From the NCBI GenBank assembly GCA_903643055.1, contig CAHJWV010000216.1, positions 1-5,824 of the forward strand: 5,824 bases of DNA, written 5' to 3'. The notes under the pieces are model-generated. The model did no database searches. It worked only from the letters and a program-made list of their open reading frames with translations, and was not told where the DNA came from. Origin of the DNA: Burkholderiales bacterium (GTDB lineage Bacteria > Pseudomonadota > Gammaproteobacteria > Burkholderiales > Burkholderiaceae). Of the stretch, positions 1 to 5,824 are shown piece by piece. Within the stretch, counting starts at the first letter, position 1; every line of letters starts with the position of its first letter. The translations under genes were made by a program, and so were the position numbers.

Positions 1-638
1 AGATGTATGCGTACTGGATCACCGTGAACTATCGCGAGGCCTATGGCATGTACGCATGCAACGGGATCCTGTTCAATCATGAAAGCCCGCTGCGCGGCGA
101 AACCTTTGTCACCCGGAAAATCACACGTGCGATCGCTCGCATCGCGCTGGGCTTACAAGATTGCCTTTATCTCGGAAACATGAGTGCCTTGCGCGATTGG
201 GGTCACGCAAAAGACTACGTCGAGATGCAGTGGCTGATGCTTCAACAAGATAGGGCCGAGGATTTCGTTATCGCCACCGGTGTGCAATACAGCGTGCGCC
301 AGTTCGTTGAATTCGCTTGCAAAGAGCTAGGGATCGGCATCGCATTCAGCGGGGAAGGTGACCAAGAAATCGGCACCGTCGTCAGCATCGCAGACCCCGA
401 GCGCGCTGTGTGCAAGGTCGGCGATGTCATCGTCAAAGTTGACCCTCGCTACTACCGACCGACAGAAGTCGAAACGCTGCTTGGTGACCCAAGCAAGGCC
501 AAAGCGAAGCTGGGTTGGACACCCAAAATTTCGCTGCGCGAATTGGTCAGCGAAATGATGAATGCGGACTACCAGAGCGCCAAACGGGACAGCCTCGTCA
601 AGGCAGCAGGCTTCCAAGCCTACGACTACAACGAATGA
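1..638 (+). CDS. gmd: GDP-mannose 4,6-dehydratase, C-terminal part (5' end outside window)
   Basis: This cytoplasmic extended-SDR enzyme converts GDP-D-mannose to GDP-4-keto-6-deoxy-D-mannose using bound NADP, the entry step to GDP-fucose, rhamnose, perosamine and colitose. The visible 211 residues carry family hallmarks: [20 protein letters not shown], then FNHES and [10 protein letters not shown] (substrate and dimer contacts), [33 protein letters not shown], and [18 protein letters not shown] near the C-terminus. The reading frame is open to the left edge. Bases 1-2 (ag) fit the end of the AAG lysine codon of the YxxxK motif, because family members continue with this YAYW segment directly after that lysine. 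The ATG at position 3 is therefore internal and not the start. With about 160 residues missing, the full protein would be about 372 residues, the usual length. No truncation or frameshift is visible inside the window. The stop is TGA at 636-638, 21 bases before ddhD. Assignment is secure; the final GDP sugar cannot be told from here. Confidence 0.96.
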   Translation, partial: MYAYWITVNYREAYGMYACNGILFNHESPLRGETFVTRKITRAIARIALGLQDCLYLGNMSALRDWGHAKDYVEMQWLMLQQDRAEDFVIATGVQYSVRQFVEFACKELGIGIAFSGEGDQEIGTVVSIADPERAVCKVGDVIVKVDPRYYRPTEVETLLGDPSKAKAKLGWTPKISLRELVSEMMNADYQSAKRDSLVKAAGFQAYDYNE

Positions 639-659
639 TCGGCGCAGCGACTCATCGCC

Positions 660-1652
660 ATGTATTCCGTCACCATCAGCAGCGGCAAGACCTTCGAAGC
701 AAAGGGCGGCGAAAATCTGCTTGATGCAGCGCTGCGCCAACATGTCGTGCTTGACTACAGCTGCCGCACGGGCCGCTGCAGTACTTGCAAGGGCCGAGTT
801 CTCTCAGGTGCAACCTGCGCCAGCCATGATGAACTGGGACTTACTGCAGAAGAGCGTGCTCAAGGCTTCATTTTGACTTGTGTGCGACAAGCACAAGGCC
901 CGGTAGACCTCGAAATAGAAGACCTCGGCAACGTCTCCTTGCCGGAAGCGAAAACGGTTCCGTGTCGCATTCAATCGCTGGATCGCCTGTCGTCCGATGT
1001 CATTCAAGCCACGTTAAGACTGCCGCCGACAACGCCTTTAAATTTCCTTCCCGGCCAATACATCGATGTGATTGGCGCTGAAGGCTTGCGTCGCAGTTAC
1101 TCGATCGCAAACGCGCCGCGTGAAGATCGATTGATCGAGTTGCACATTCGCGAGGTGCCGAATGGGGCGATGAGCCGCTACTGGTTCCAGCATGCCAAGG
1201 TCAATGATTTGTTGCGACTGCGCGGCCCGTTGGGTACGTTCTTCTTACGAGAACAAGCTGGCAAGCACCTCGTGTTCTTAGCCACAGGAACGGGCATAGC
1301 ACCGATCAAAGCGATCCTTGAAAGCCTTTCTTTGATCGCGGAGAATGCTCAGCCGCTCAGCATTACGGTGTACTGGGGTGGCAGAAATGCGGGCGACTTG
1401 TATTGGACTGGGGCTGCATCGGGGAACATACGCTTCGTGCCGGTTTTGTCTCGAAGCAACTCGAGTTGGTTTGGAGCGTGCGGACATGTTCAAAACGTGA
1501 TGCTGAAAGACAAGCCCGACTTGGTCAACACCCTGGTTTATGCCTGCGGATCGGACACCATGATTCACAGCGCGCGAAAACAACTATGTGCCTCGGGCCT
1601 GCCAGAACGCCAGTTTCGCTCTGACGCCTTCGTGTGTTCGGCTGAGACCTGA
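660..1652 (+). CDS. ddhD: CDP-6-deoxy-delta-3,4-glucoseen reductase (E3), [2Fe-2S]/FAD NADH-dependent
   Basis: This 330-residue protein matches DdhD/AscD (E3), which passes electrons from NADH through FAD and a [2Fe-2S] centre to the PMP-glucoseen intermediate on DdhC, completing C3 deoxygenation in the cytoplasm. Domain order is visible. Residues 1-90 are a plant-type ferredoxin with ligands C35, C40, C43 and C74 (CX4CX2CX30C; YSCRTGRCSTCKG, then ILTC). Residues about 100-195 are a ferredoxin-reductase FAD domain with RSYS at 145-148 and RGPLGTFF at 188-195. Residues about 200-330 form the NAD-binding domain with GTGIAP at 210-215 and YACGSD at 294-299. The ATG at 660 gives the usual short N-terminus before the ferredoxin fold (LLDAALRQ at 20-27). 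No clear Shine-Dalgarno sequence precedes it, so translation may depend on coupling to gmd. Length matches the family (about 330). Other ferredoxin-fused reductases (phenol hydroxylase or methane monooxygenase type) share this architecture; the ddhABC genes next door decide the call. Confidence 0.93.
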   Translation: MYSVTISSGKTFEAKGGENLLDAALRQHVVLDYSCRTGRCSTCKGRVLSGATCASHDELGLTAEERAQGFILTCVRQAQGPVDLEIEDLGNVSLPEAKTVPCRIQSLDRLSSDVIQATLRLPPTTPLNFLPGQYIDVIGAEGLRRSYSIANAPREDRLIELHIREVPNGAMSRYWFQHAKVNDLLRLRGPLGTFFLREQAGKHLVFLATGTGIAPIKAILESLSLIAENAQPLSITVYWGGRNAGDLYWTGAASGNIRFVPVLSRSNSSWFGACGHVQNVMLKDKPDLVNTLVYACGSDTMIHSARKQLCASGLPERQFRSDAFVCSAET

Positions 1653-1674
1653 ACCATTGATTTCCTGATTCGAT

Positions 1675-1678
1675 AGGA
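1675..1678 (+). promoter_or_regulatory. Ribosome binding site of ddhA
   Basis: AGGA lies six bases before the ATG at 1685, in the 32-base gap after ddhD. It is the most recognisable Shine-Dalgarno sequence at a gene start in this window and supports the 1685 start of ddhA. Confidence 0.6.
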
Positions 1679-1684
1679 CCCTCC

Positions 1685-2458
1685 ATGAAAGCAGTGATTC
1701 TGGCCGGTGGCCTGGGAACCCGCCTTAGCGAAGAGACCGCCCTTCGACCCAAGCCAATGGTCGAGATCGGCGGCAAGCCGATCCTGTGGCACATCCTGAA
1801 GATGTATTCGCATCATGGAGTGAACGACTTCATCATTTGCTGCGGCTACAAGGGCTATGTCATCAAAGAGTACTTCGCGAACTACTTTCTTCACATGTCT
1901 GACGTCACCTTCGACATGCGCAGCAACCGCATGGAAGTGCATCACAAGCGTGCGGAGCCTTGGAACGTCACGCTGGTCGACACCGGCGACGATTCGATGA
2001 CCGGTGGCCGCCTGCGGCGCGTCGCAAATTACGTTCGCAACGATGAGGCTTTCTGCTTCACTTACGGTGATGGCGTGGGCGACGTCGACATCACTGCCTC
2101 GATCGAATTCCACAAGCAGCATGGCAAGTCGGCCACGCTGACTGCAACTTATCCTCCAGGCCGCTTTGGCGCACTCGATATTCAAAAATCTCAGGTGATG
2201 AATTTCAAGGAGAAGCCCAAAGGCGACGGCGCCATGATCAATGGCGGCTTCTTCGTTCTGTCGCCACGCGTGCTTGACTACCTGTCCGATGACAGTGATG
2301 TCTGGGAACAGCAACCTCTGCAGAACTTGGCTGCCGATGGGCAACTGATGGCCTACGAGCATCAAGGCTTCTGGCAGCCCATGGACACACTGCGCGATAA
2401 GCACTTGCTGGAAGAACTCTGGGCGTCTGGCCAAGCGCCGTGGAAGAAGTGGGATTGA
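1685..2458 (+). CDS. ddhA: Glucose-1-phosphate cytidylyltransferase
   Basis: This enzyme (also called RfbF or AscA) joins CTP and alpha-D-glucose-1-phosphate to give CDP-glucose and pyrophosphate, the first committed step to CDP-3,6-dideoxyhexoses. The 257-residue length matches characterised members. The nucleotidyltransferase signature [13 protein letters not shown] sits at residues 6-18, followed by [12 protein letters not shown] at 21-32 with K23 as the likely phosphate-binding lysine. The TYGDG motif at 126-130 gives D129, and WQPMDT at 230-235 gives D234. By memory of the Salmonella enzyme these two form the metal-binding pair. The SEET segment and the [13 protein letters not shown] stretch separate it from the glucose-1-phosphate thymidylyl- and uridylyltransferases. 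Start at 1685 is fixed by the canonical [10 protein letters not shown]-terminus and the AGGA upstream. It ends seven bases before ddhB, so the two are probably co-translated. No oddities are seen. Confidence 0.97.
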   Translation: MKAVILAGGLGTRLSEETALRPKPMVEIGGKPILWHILKMYSHHGVNDFIICCGYKGYVIKEYFANYFLHMSDVTFDMRSNRMEVHHKRAEPWNVTLVDTGDDSMTGGRLRRVANYVRNDEAFCFTYGDGVGDVDITASIEFHKQHGKSATLTATYPPGRFGALDIQKSQVMNFKEKPKGDGAMINGGFFVLSPRVLDYLSDDSDVWEQQPLQNLAADGQLMAYEHQGFWQPMDTLRDKHLLEELWASGQAPWKKWD

Positions 2459-2465
2459 GCTGAGC

Positions 2466-3527
2466 ATGCAAACCGATTCCCGCTTCTGGCAAGGCAAACG
2501 TGTTCTGCTGACCGGCCACACCGGCTTCAAAGGCAGCTGGCTCAGCCTCTGGCTGCAGTCGATGGGCGCCACACTGCGCGGCGTCTCGCTCGCGCCCCCC
2601 ACAGAGCCGTCGCTATTTAACGTGGCTCGCGTTGCCGAAGGCATGGAACACCGCATCGCTGACATCCGCGATTTCGCCGCAGTGCAGGCGCAGGTAAACG
2701 AGTTCCAGCCTGAAATCGTCATCCACATGGCAGCGCAGCCGCTCGTGCGACTCTCTTATCAGCGGCCCATCGAGACCTACGCGACTAACGTGATGGGCAC
2801 GGTGCATGTGCTGGAGGCCGCGCGCCATGCCCGATCGGTCAAGGCCATCGTCAACATCACGACCGACAAGTGCTACGACAATCGCGAATGGGTCTGGGGC
2901 TATCGTGAAGACGAGCCGATGGGAGGCCACGACCCCTACTCCAACAGCAAGGGCTGCGCGGAACTCGTCAGCAGTGCCTACCGCAAGTCATTCCTGAAAG
3001 ATGCGGGCGTCGCCATGGCGACGGCCCGCGCCGGCAACGTGATTGGCGGGGGCGACTGGGCGGCAGACCGCCTGGTGCCCGACATCCTGCGCGCATTGCA
3101 ACAACGTGACTCTGTGCTGATCCGCAACCCCCATGCGATCCGCCCTTGGCAACACGTTCTGGAGCCGCTGTCCGGCTACCTGCTGCTCGCTGAGCGCCTC
3201 TATACGCAAGGCCAGGCCGACGCCGAAGGCTGGAACTTCGGCCCGCGCGATGAAGACGCGCGACCGGTGCAATGGATCGTCGAGCACTTGTGCGGCGCTT
3301 GGGGCGATGGTGCCTCCTGGACGCTACAACCCGGCACTCATCCGCATGAGGCCAGCTTTCTCAAACTCGATATTTCCAAAGCCCGCCAGCGCCTGCAATG
3401 GGCGCCGCGTTGGTCACTGGAAACTGCGCTGACCCGCATCACCGAATGGCATCAGTCCTGGCTTTCAGGCCAGGACATGCGCGCTGCCTGCCTGAATCAA
3501 ATCTCCCAATACCGATCCGACGTATGA
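2466..3527 (+). CDS. ddhB: CDP-glucose 4,6-dehydratase
   Basis: This cytoplasmic extended-SDR enzyme (RfbG/AscB, E-od) uses tightly bound NAD to turn CDP-D-glucose into CDP-4-keto-6-deoxy-D-glucose. The 353-residue protein opens with [20 protein letters not shown], which holds the Rossmann glycine motif TGHTGFKG at residues 16-23; the [10 protein letters not shown] form is typical of CDP-glucose dehydratases. The catalytic set is visible: TDK at 133-135 within [10 protein letters not shown], and YSNSK with Y158 and K162. Downstream family blocks include [39 protein letters not shown], and WNFGPRDED. It starts seven bases after the ddhA stop and its own TGA overlaps the ATG of ddhC (ATGA at 3524-3527), so all three are likely translated as a coupled set. 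Length and motifs are complete. I see no reasonable alternative function. Confidence 0.97.
   Translation: MQTDSRFWQGKRVLLTGHTGFKGSWLSLWLQSMGATLRGVSLAPPTEPSLFNVARVAEGMEHRIADIRDFAAVQAQVNEFQPEIVIHMAAQPLVRLSYQRPIETYATNVMGTVHVLEAARHARSVKAIVNITTDKCYDNREWVWGYREDEPMGGHDPYSNSKGCAELVSSAYRKSFLKDAGVAMATARAGNVIGGGDWAADRLVPDILRALQQRDSVLIRNPHAIRPWQHVLEPLSGYLLLAERLYTQGQADAEGWNFGPRDEDARPVQWIVEHLCGAWGDGASWTLQPGTHPHEASFLKLDISKARQRLQWAPRWSLETALTRITEWHQSWLSGQDMRAACLNQISQYRSDV
3524..3527 (+). promoter_or_regulatory. ATGA start/stop overlap coupling ddhB and ddhC translation
   Basis: The ATG of ddhC (3524-3526) shares bases with the TGA of ddhB (3525-3527). This arrangement commonly allows the ribosome ending ddhB to re-initiate on ddhC, and would keep amounts of the two consecutive enzymes matched. 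No strong Shine-Dalgarno sequence is seen just upstream, which fits re-initiation; the coupling itself is inferred. Confidence 0.6.
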
Positions 3528-4876
3528 GCACCACCCCTGTCAACTTCCAGCCGCAGCTTGACAAGCTTCGCAGCCAGATCAGCGAGCTGGTTCAGCAATA
3601 CGCTGACATCGCCTACGCTCCCAAGCCCTTTGTGCCTGGCCAGTCTGTCGTGCCTGTGTCCGGTAAGGTCATTGGCGCAGGCGAGTTGAAGATGATGGTC
3701 GATGCCTCCCTCGACGGCTGGTTGACCACTGGTCGTTTCAACGCGATGTTTGAGCAGCGTCTTGCGCAGTTCATCGGCGTGAAGTACCTGATCACCGTGA
3801 ACTCGGGCTCATCGGCCAACCTGGTGGCGTTCTCGGCGCTGACCAGCCCCAAGCTGGGCGATCGCGCCATCCGGCAGGGCGACGAAGTGATCGGCGTGGC
3901 GGCAGGCTTCCCGACCACCGTCAACCCCATCCTGCAGTTCGGTGCCGTGCCGGTGTTCGTGGACGTCGACCTGGCCACGCACAACATCGACGCTAGCAAG
4001 ATCGAAGCGGCCATCACGCCCAAGACCAAGGCCATCATGCTGGCCCACAGCTTGGGCAACCCCTTCAACCTGGACGTGGTCACGGCGCTGTGCAAGAAGT
4101 ACAAGCTGTGGTTGGTCGAGGACTGCTGCGACGCTTTAGGCGCTACCTACAACGGCCAGAAGGTCGGCACCTTCGGCGACATCGGCACGCTGAGCTTCTA
4201 CCCGGCCCACCACATCACGATGGGCGAAGGCGGCGCAGTGTTCACGAATAACGCCGAGCTGAAGCTGATCGCCGAGTCTTTCCGTGACTGGGGCCGAGAC
4301 TGCTACTGCCCGCCCGGAAAAGACAATACCTGCGACAAGCGCTTCTGCTGGACCAAGAAAGAGCTGGGCGGCGACCTGCCCGACGGCTATGACCACAAGT
4401 ACACCTACAGCCACCTCGGCTACAACCTGAAGATCAGCGACATGCAGGCCGCCTGCGCCTTGGCGCAGATGGACCGTGTCGAAGAGTTCATTGCCAAGCG
4501 CCGCGCCAACTTCACGTACCTGAAGAGCCGCCTGGCCAGTGTTGCCGAGTTTTTGCATCTGCCGGAAGCCACGCCTAACTCCGAACCGTCATGGTTTGGC
4601 TTTCCGCTGATCGTCAAGGAAAGCGCCGGTATCAAGCGCACCGACCTGATCAACTTCCTCGAAGAGAACAAGATCGGCACGCGCCTGCTGTTCGCCGGCA
4701 ACCTGACCAAGCAGCCTTACATGGCCGGGCGCAACTACCGGGTCAGTGGCGAGTTGACCAACACCGACGTCGTGATGAACCAGACCTTCTGGCTCGGCAC
4801 CTTTCCGGCGCTGGGCGAAGAGCAACTGGATTACATCGCGGAGAAGCTGGAAGAGTTCTTCGGAGTGAATTTCTGA
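3524..4876 (+). CDS. ddhC: CDP-4-keto-6-deoxy-D-glucose 3-dehydrase (E1), PMP- and [2Fe-2S]-dependent
   Basis: DdhC (RfbH/AscC, E1) removes the C3 hydroxyl from CDP-4-keto-6-deoxyglucose, using pyridoxamine phosphate and a [2Fe-2S] cluster reduced by DdhD. It has the fold of DegT/DnrJ/EryC1 sugar aminotransferases, but the PLP-anchoring lysine is replaced by histidine: in [15 protein letters not shown]229 sits where aminotransferases have Lys and corresponds to H220 of the Yersinia enzyme. Cluster ligands C202, C260, C262 and C270 fit CX57CXCX7C exactly. D200 in VEDCCDALG is the expected cofactor-ring aspartate. Further blocks are [21 protein letters not shown] and [13 protein letters not shown]. 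The frame is open upstream to an ATG at 3398 inside ddhB, but the ATG at 3524 gives 450 residues, a family-like N-terminus and the ATGA overlap with the ddhB stop, so it is chosen. The cysteine pattern and His exclude a plain aminotransferase. Confidence 0.97.
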   Translation: MSTTPVNFQPQLDKLRSQISELVQQYADIAYAPKPFVPGQSVVPVSGKVIGAGELKMMVDASLDGWLTTGRFNAMFEQRLAQFIGVKYLITVNSGSSANLVAFSALTSPKLGDRAIRQGDEVIGVAAGFPTTVNPILQFGAVPVFVDVDLATHNIDASKIEAAITPKTKAIMLAHSLGNPFNLDVVTALCKKYKLWLVEDCCDALGATYNGQKVGTFGDIGTLSFYPAHHITMGEGGAVFTNNAELKLIAESFRDWGRDCYCPPGKDNTCDKRFCWTKKELGGDLPDGYDHKYTYSHLGYNLKISDMQAACALAQMDRVEEFIAKRRANFTYLKSRLASVAEFLHLPEATPNSEPSWFGFPLIVKESAGIKRTDLINFLEENKIGTRLLFAGNLTKQPYMAGRNYRVSGELTNTDVVMNQTFWLGTFPALGEEQLDYIAEKLEEFFGVNF

Positions 4877-4893
4877 TCCTCCCCCGACAAAGC

Positions 4894-5790
4894 ATGCGCA
4901 TCTTCCTGACCGGGCCTGGGGGCTTCCTCGGCAGCGCACTGGCTCACCACTGGGCCAAGCGCGGCCATGAACTGGCGCTGCTCGCGCGTCCGACCTCGCG
5001 CCTGGAACGCCTGGCCGGCCTGCCACCGGCAGTGCGCGTACTGCGTGCATCCTCGCTCGAGGAGGTCGCCGCCGCCATGCGCGCGTCAGCGCCGGATGCG
5101 ATAGTCCACACCGCTTGCTCATACGGTCGAAGCGGAGAGACGCCTTTGGAAGTGATCGGGGCCAACTTCGTCCTCGGCACCGCGTTGATGCAGGTCGTGT
5201 TGGAAGATGCTGCGCGAAAGACTGGCCCGGTCAGCTTTCTGAACACAGGCACGGTACTCGCCCCAGATGTCAGCCTGTACGCGCTGAGCAAGACCCAATT
5301 CTCCGACTGGGGCGCGGCGCTGGCGACGCAGTCGCCGCGGCAACTGCGCTTCATCGATCTGCGCCTGCAGCAGATGTACGGCCCCGGCGATGACCGGTCC
5401 AAGTTCACGACGCACGTCATCGAGGCCTGTCGCCGCAACGAGCCGCGCCTGGCCCTGACGCCTGGCGAGCAGCGGCGCGACTTCATTCACATCGACGACG
5501 TGGTGCAGGCCTACGACTGCATCCTGAAGCAGTGTGGCGCCTTCGCAGCCAGCGATGCCATCGACGTCGGCTCCGGCGAGGCCGTCACGATGCGCAGCTT
5601 CATCGAACTTGCAAAGCAGGTCACCGGCGCGTCCACGACGCTGGACTTCGGCGCCGTGCCTTACCGCCCCAACGAAGCCATGCTGTGCGTGGCTGACACG
5701 AGCCGGTTGCGCGAGCTGGGATGGCGCCCCGGGGTCTCGCTGGCCGACGGTCTGACCCGCATGGCACGCCTGCCTGACGCAGCGCACTGA
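4894..5790 (+). CDS. NAD(P)-dependent epimerase/dehydratase-family C4 ketoreductase, probable CDP-paratose or CDP-abequose synthase
   Basis: This 298-residue extended SDR probably reduces the C4 keto group of the DdhC/DdhD product to give a CDP-3,6-dideoxyhexose. It has a Rossmann motif TGPGGFLG at residues 6-13; R32 just after the second strand (LLARPTS) hints at NADPH use. NTGT at 117-120 and the catalytic pair Y129/K133 (YALSK) follow. MYGPGDDRSKF at 161-171, LTPGEQRRDFIHIDDV ending at 203, and DVGSGEAVTMR are substrate-domain blocks that I associate with Abe/Prt-type reductases of ddh clusters. Its place directly after ddhC matches abe or prt in Yersinia pseudotuberculosis, and its length is close to theirs. 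The frame is open upstream into ddhC to 4591, but the ATG at 4894 begins the Rossmann strand (MRIFLTG) and is preferred. No Shine-Dalgarno sequence is visible in the 17-base gap. Product stereochemistry, and so the gene symbol, is left open; a C3/C5 epimerase or other 4-reductase role is less likely. Confidence 0.8.
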   Translation: MRIFLTGPGGFLGSALAHHWAKRGHELALLARPTSRLERLAGLPPAVRVLRASSLEEVAAAMRASAPDAIVHTACSYGRSGETPLEVIGANFVLGTALMQVVLEDAARKTGPVSFLNTGTVLAPDVSLYALSKTQFSDWGAALATQSPRQLRFIDLRLQQMYGPGDDRSKFTTHVIEACRRNEPRLALTPGEQRRDFIHIDDVVQAYDCILKQCGAFAASDAIDVGSGEAVTMRSFIELAKQVTGASTTLDFGAVPYRPNEAMLCVADTSRLRELGWRPGVSLADGLTRMARLPDAAH

Positions 5791-5824
5791 CCCGCCTCGC
5801 GACCTCCGAATCCACTGAACGAAA

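Noticed and set aside
3..5. ATG at position 3 as the start of the first gene
   Set aside because: The protein begins in the middle of the Gmd fold, just after the expected YxxxK lysine, and the frame is open to the window edge, so this is an internal methionine.
1653..1684. Possible internal promoter between ddhD and ddhA (TTGATT-like stretch)
   Set aside because: Only 32 bases are available and I see no convincing -10 box at proper spacing; the motif is too weak to claim.
1565..2728. A 387-codon open frame on the minus strand across ddhD, ddhA and ddhB
   Set aside because: Its translation has no recognisable domain, and it lies opposite three genes with intact family motifs. Long antisense frames are expected opposite GC-biased codons.
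3398..3523. Upstream extension of ddhC into the end of ddhB (42 extra codons)
   Set aside because: The ATG at 3524 gives the family-like N-terminus and length and overlaps the ddhB stop as ATGA; the extension only re-reads ddhB in another frame.
4591..4893. Upstream extension of the last reductase into ddhC (about 101 extra codons)
   Set aside because: The extra residues are an out-of-frame reading of conserved ddhC sequence and are low-complexity Arg/Gln-rich; the Rossmann strand starts exactly at the ATG at 4894.
5791..5824. Possible start of another gene or a terminator in the last 34 bases
   Set aside because: No start codon with a readable frame, hairpin or T-run can be seen in this short stretch.

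Overview
The window is a tightly packed, single-strand stretch of a bacterial cell-surface polysaccharide (probably lipopolysaccharide O-antigen) gene cluster. All six genes lie on the + strand. Gaps between them are 32 bases or less, one pair overlaps, and I see no terminator, RNA gene, mobile element or repeat array. The layout suggests one long transcript entering from the left and leaving on the right. Base composition (about 50-57% GC by eye on the left, 60-75% in lines on the right) and the G/C-ending codon use suggest a Gram-negative proteobacterium, perhaps a Burkholderiales-type betaproteobacterium. That assignment is a low-confidence inference from composition only.

Left edge (1-638): the C-terminal part of GDP-mannose 4,6-dehydratase (gmd). 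It is cut by the window edge at or just after the catalytic YxxxK lysine. It belongs to a GDP-6-deoxyhexose branch (fucose, rhamnose, perosamine or colitose type) whose other genes would lie outside the window.

Centre (660-4876): four consecutive genes in the order ddhD-ddhA-ddhB-ddhC, the core CDP-3,6-dideoxyhexose pathway. DdhA makes CDP-glucose from glucose-1-phosphate and CTP. DdhB oxidises and dehydrates it to CDP-4-keto-6-deoxyglucose. DdhC, a PMP- and [2Fe-2S]-dependent dehydrase, removes the C3 hydroxyl. DdhD, a [2Fe-2S]/FAD NADH-dependent reductase, feeds electrons to DdhC. Every diagnostic motif I checked is present, including the CX57CXCX7C cluster ligands and the His-for-Lys replacement in DdhC, and the CX4CX2CX30C ferredoxin site in DdhD.

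Right (4894-5790): a short-chain (extended SDR) NAD(P)-dependent reductase/epimerase placed where Yersinia and Salmonella clusters carry CDP-paratose or CDP-abequose synthase. It most likely reduces C4 of the DdhC product and so decides which 3,6-dideoxyhexose is made. The last 34 bases hold no recognisable feature.

Overall this is a well-understood pathway with the gene order known from Yersinia pseudotuberculosis. I do not see a previously undescribed system. The open question is which dideoxy sugar the last enzyme produces.
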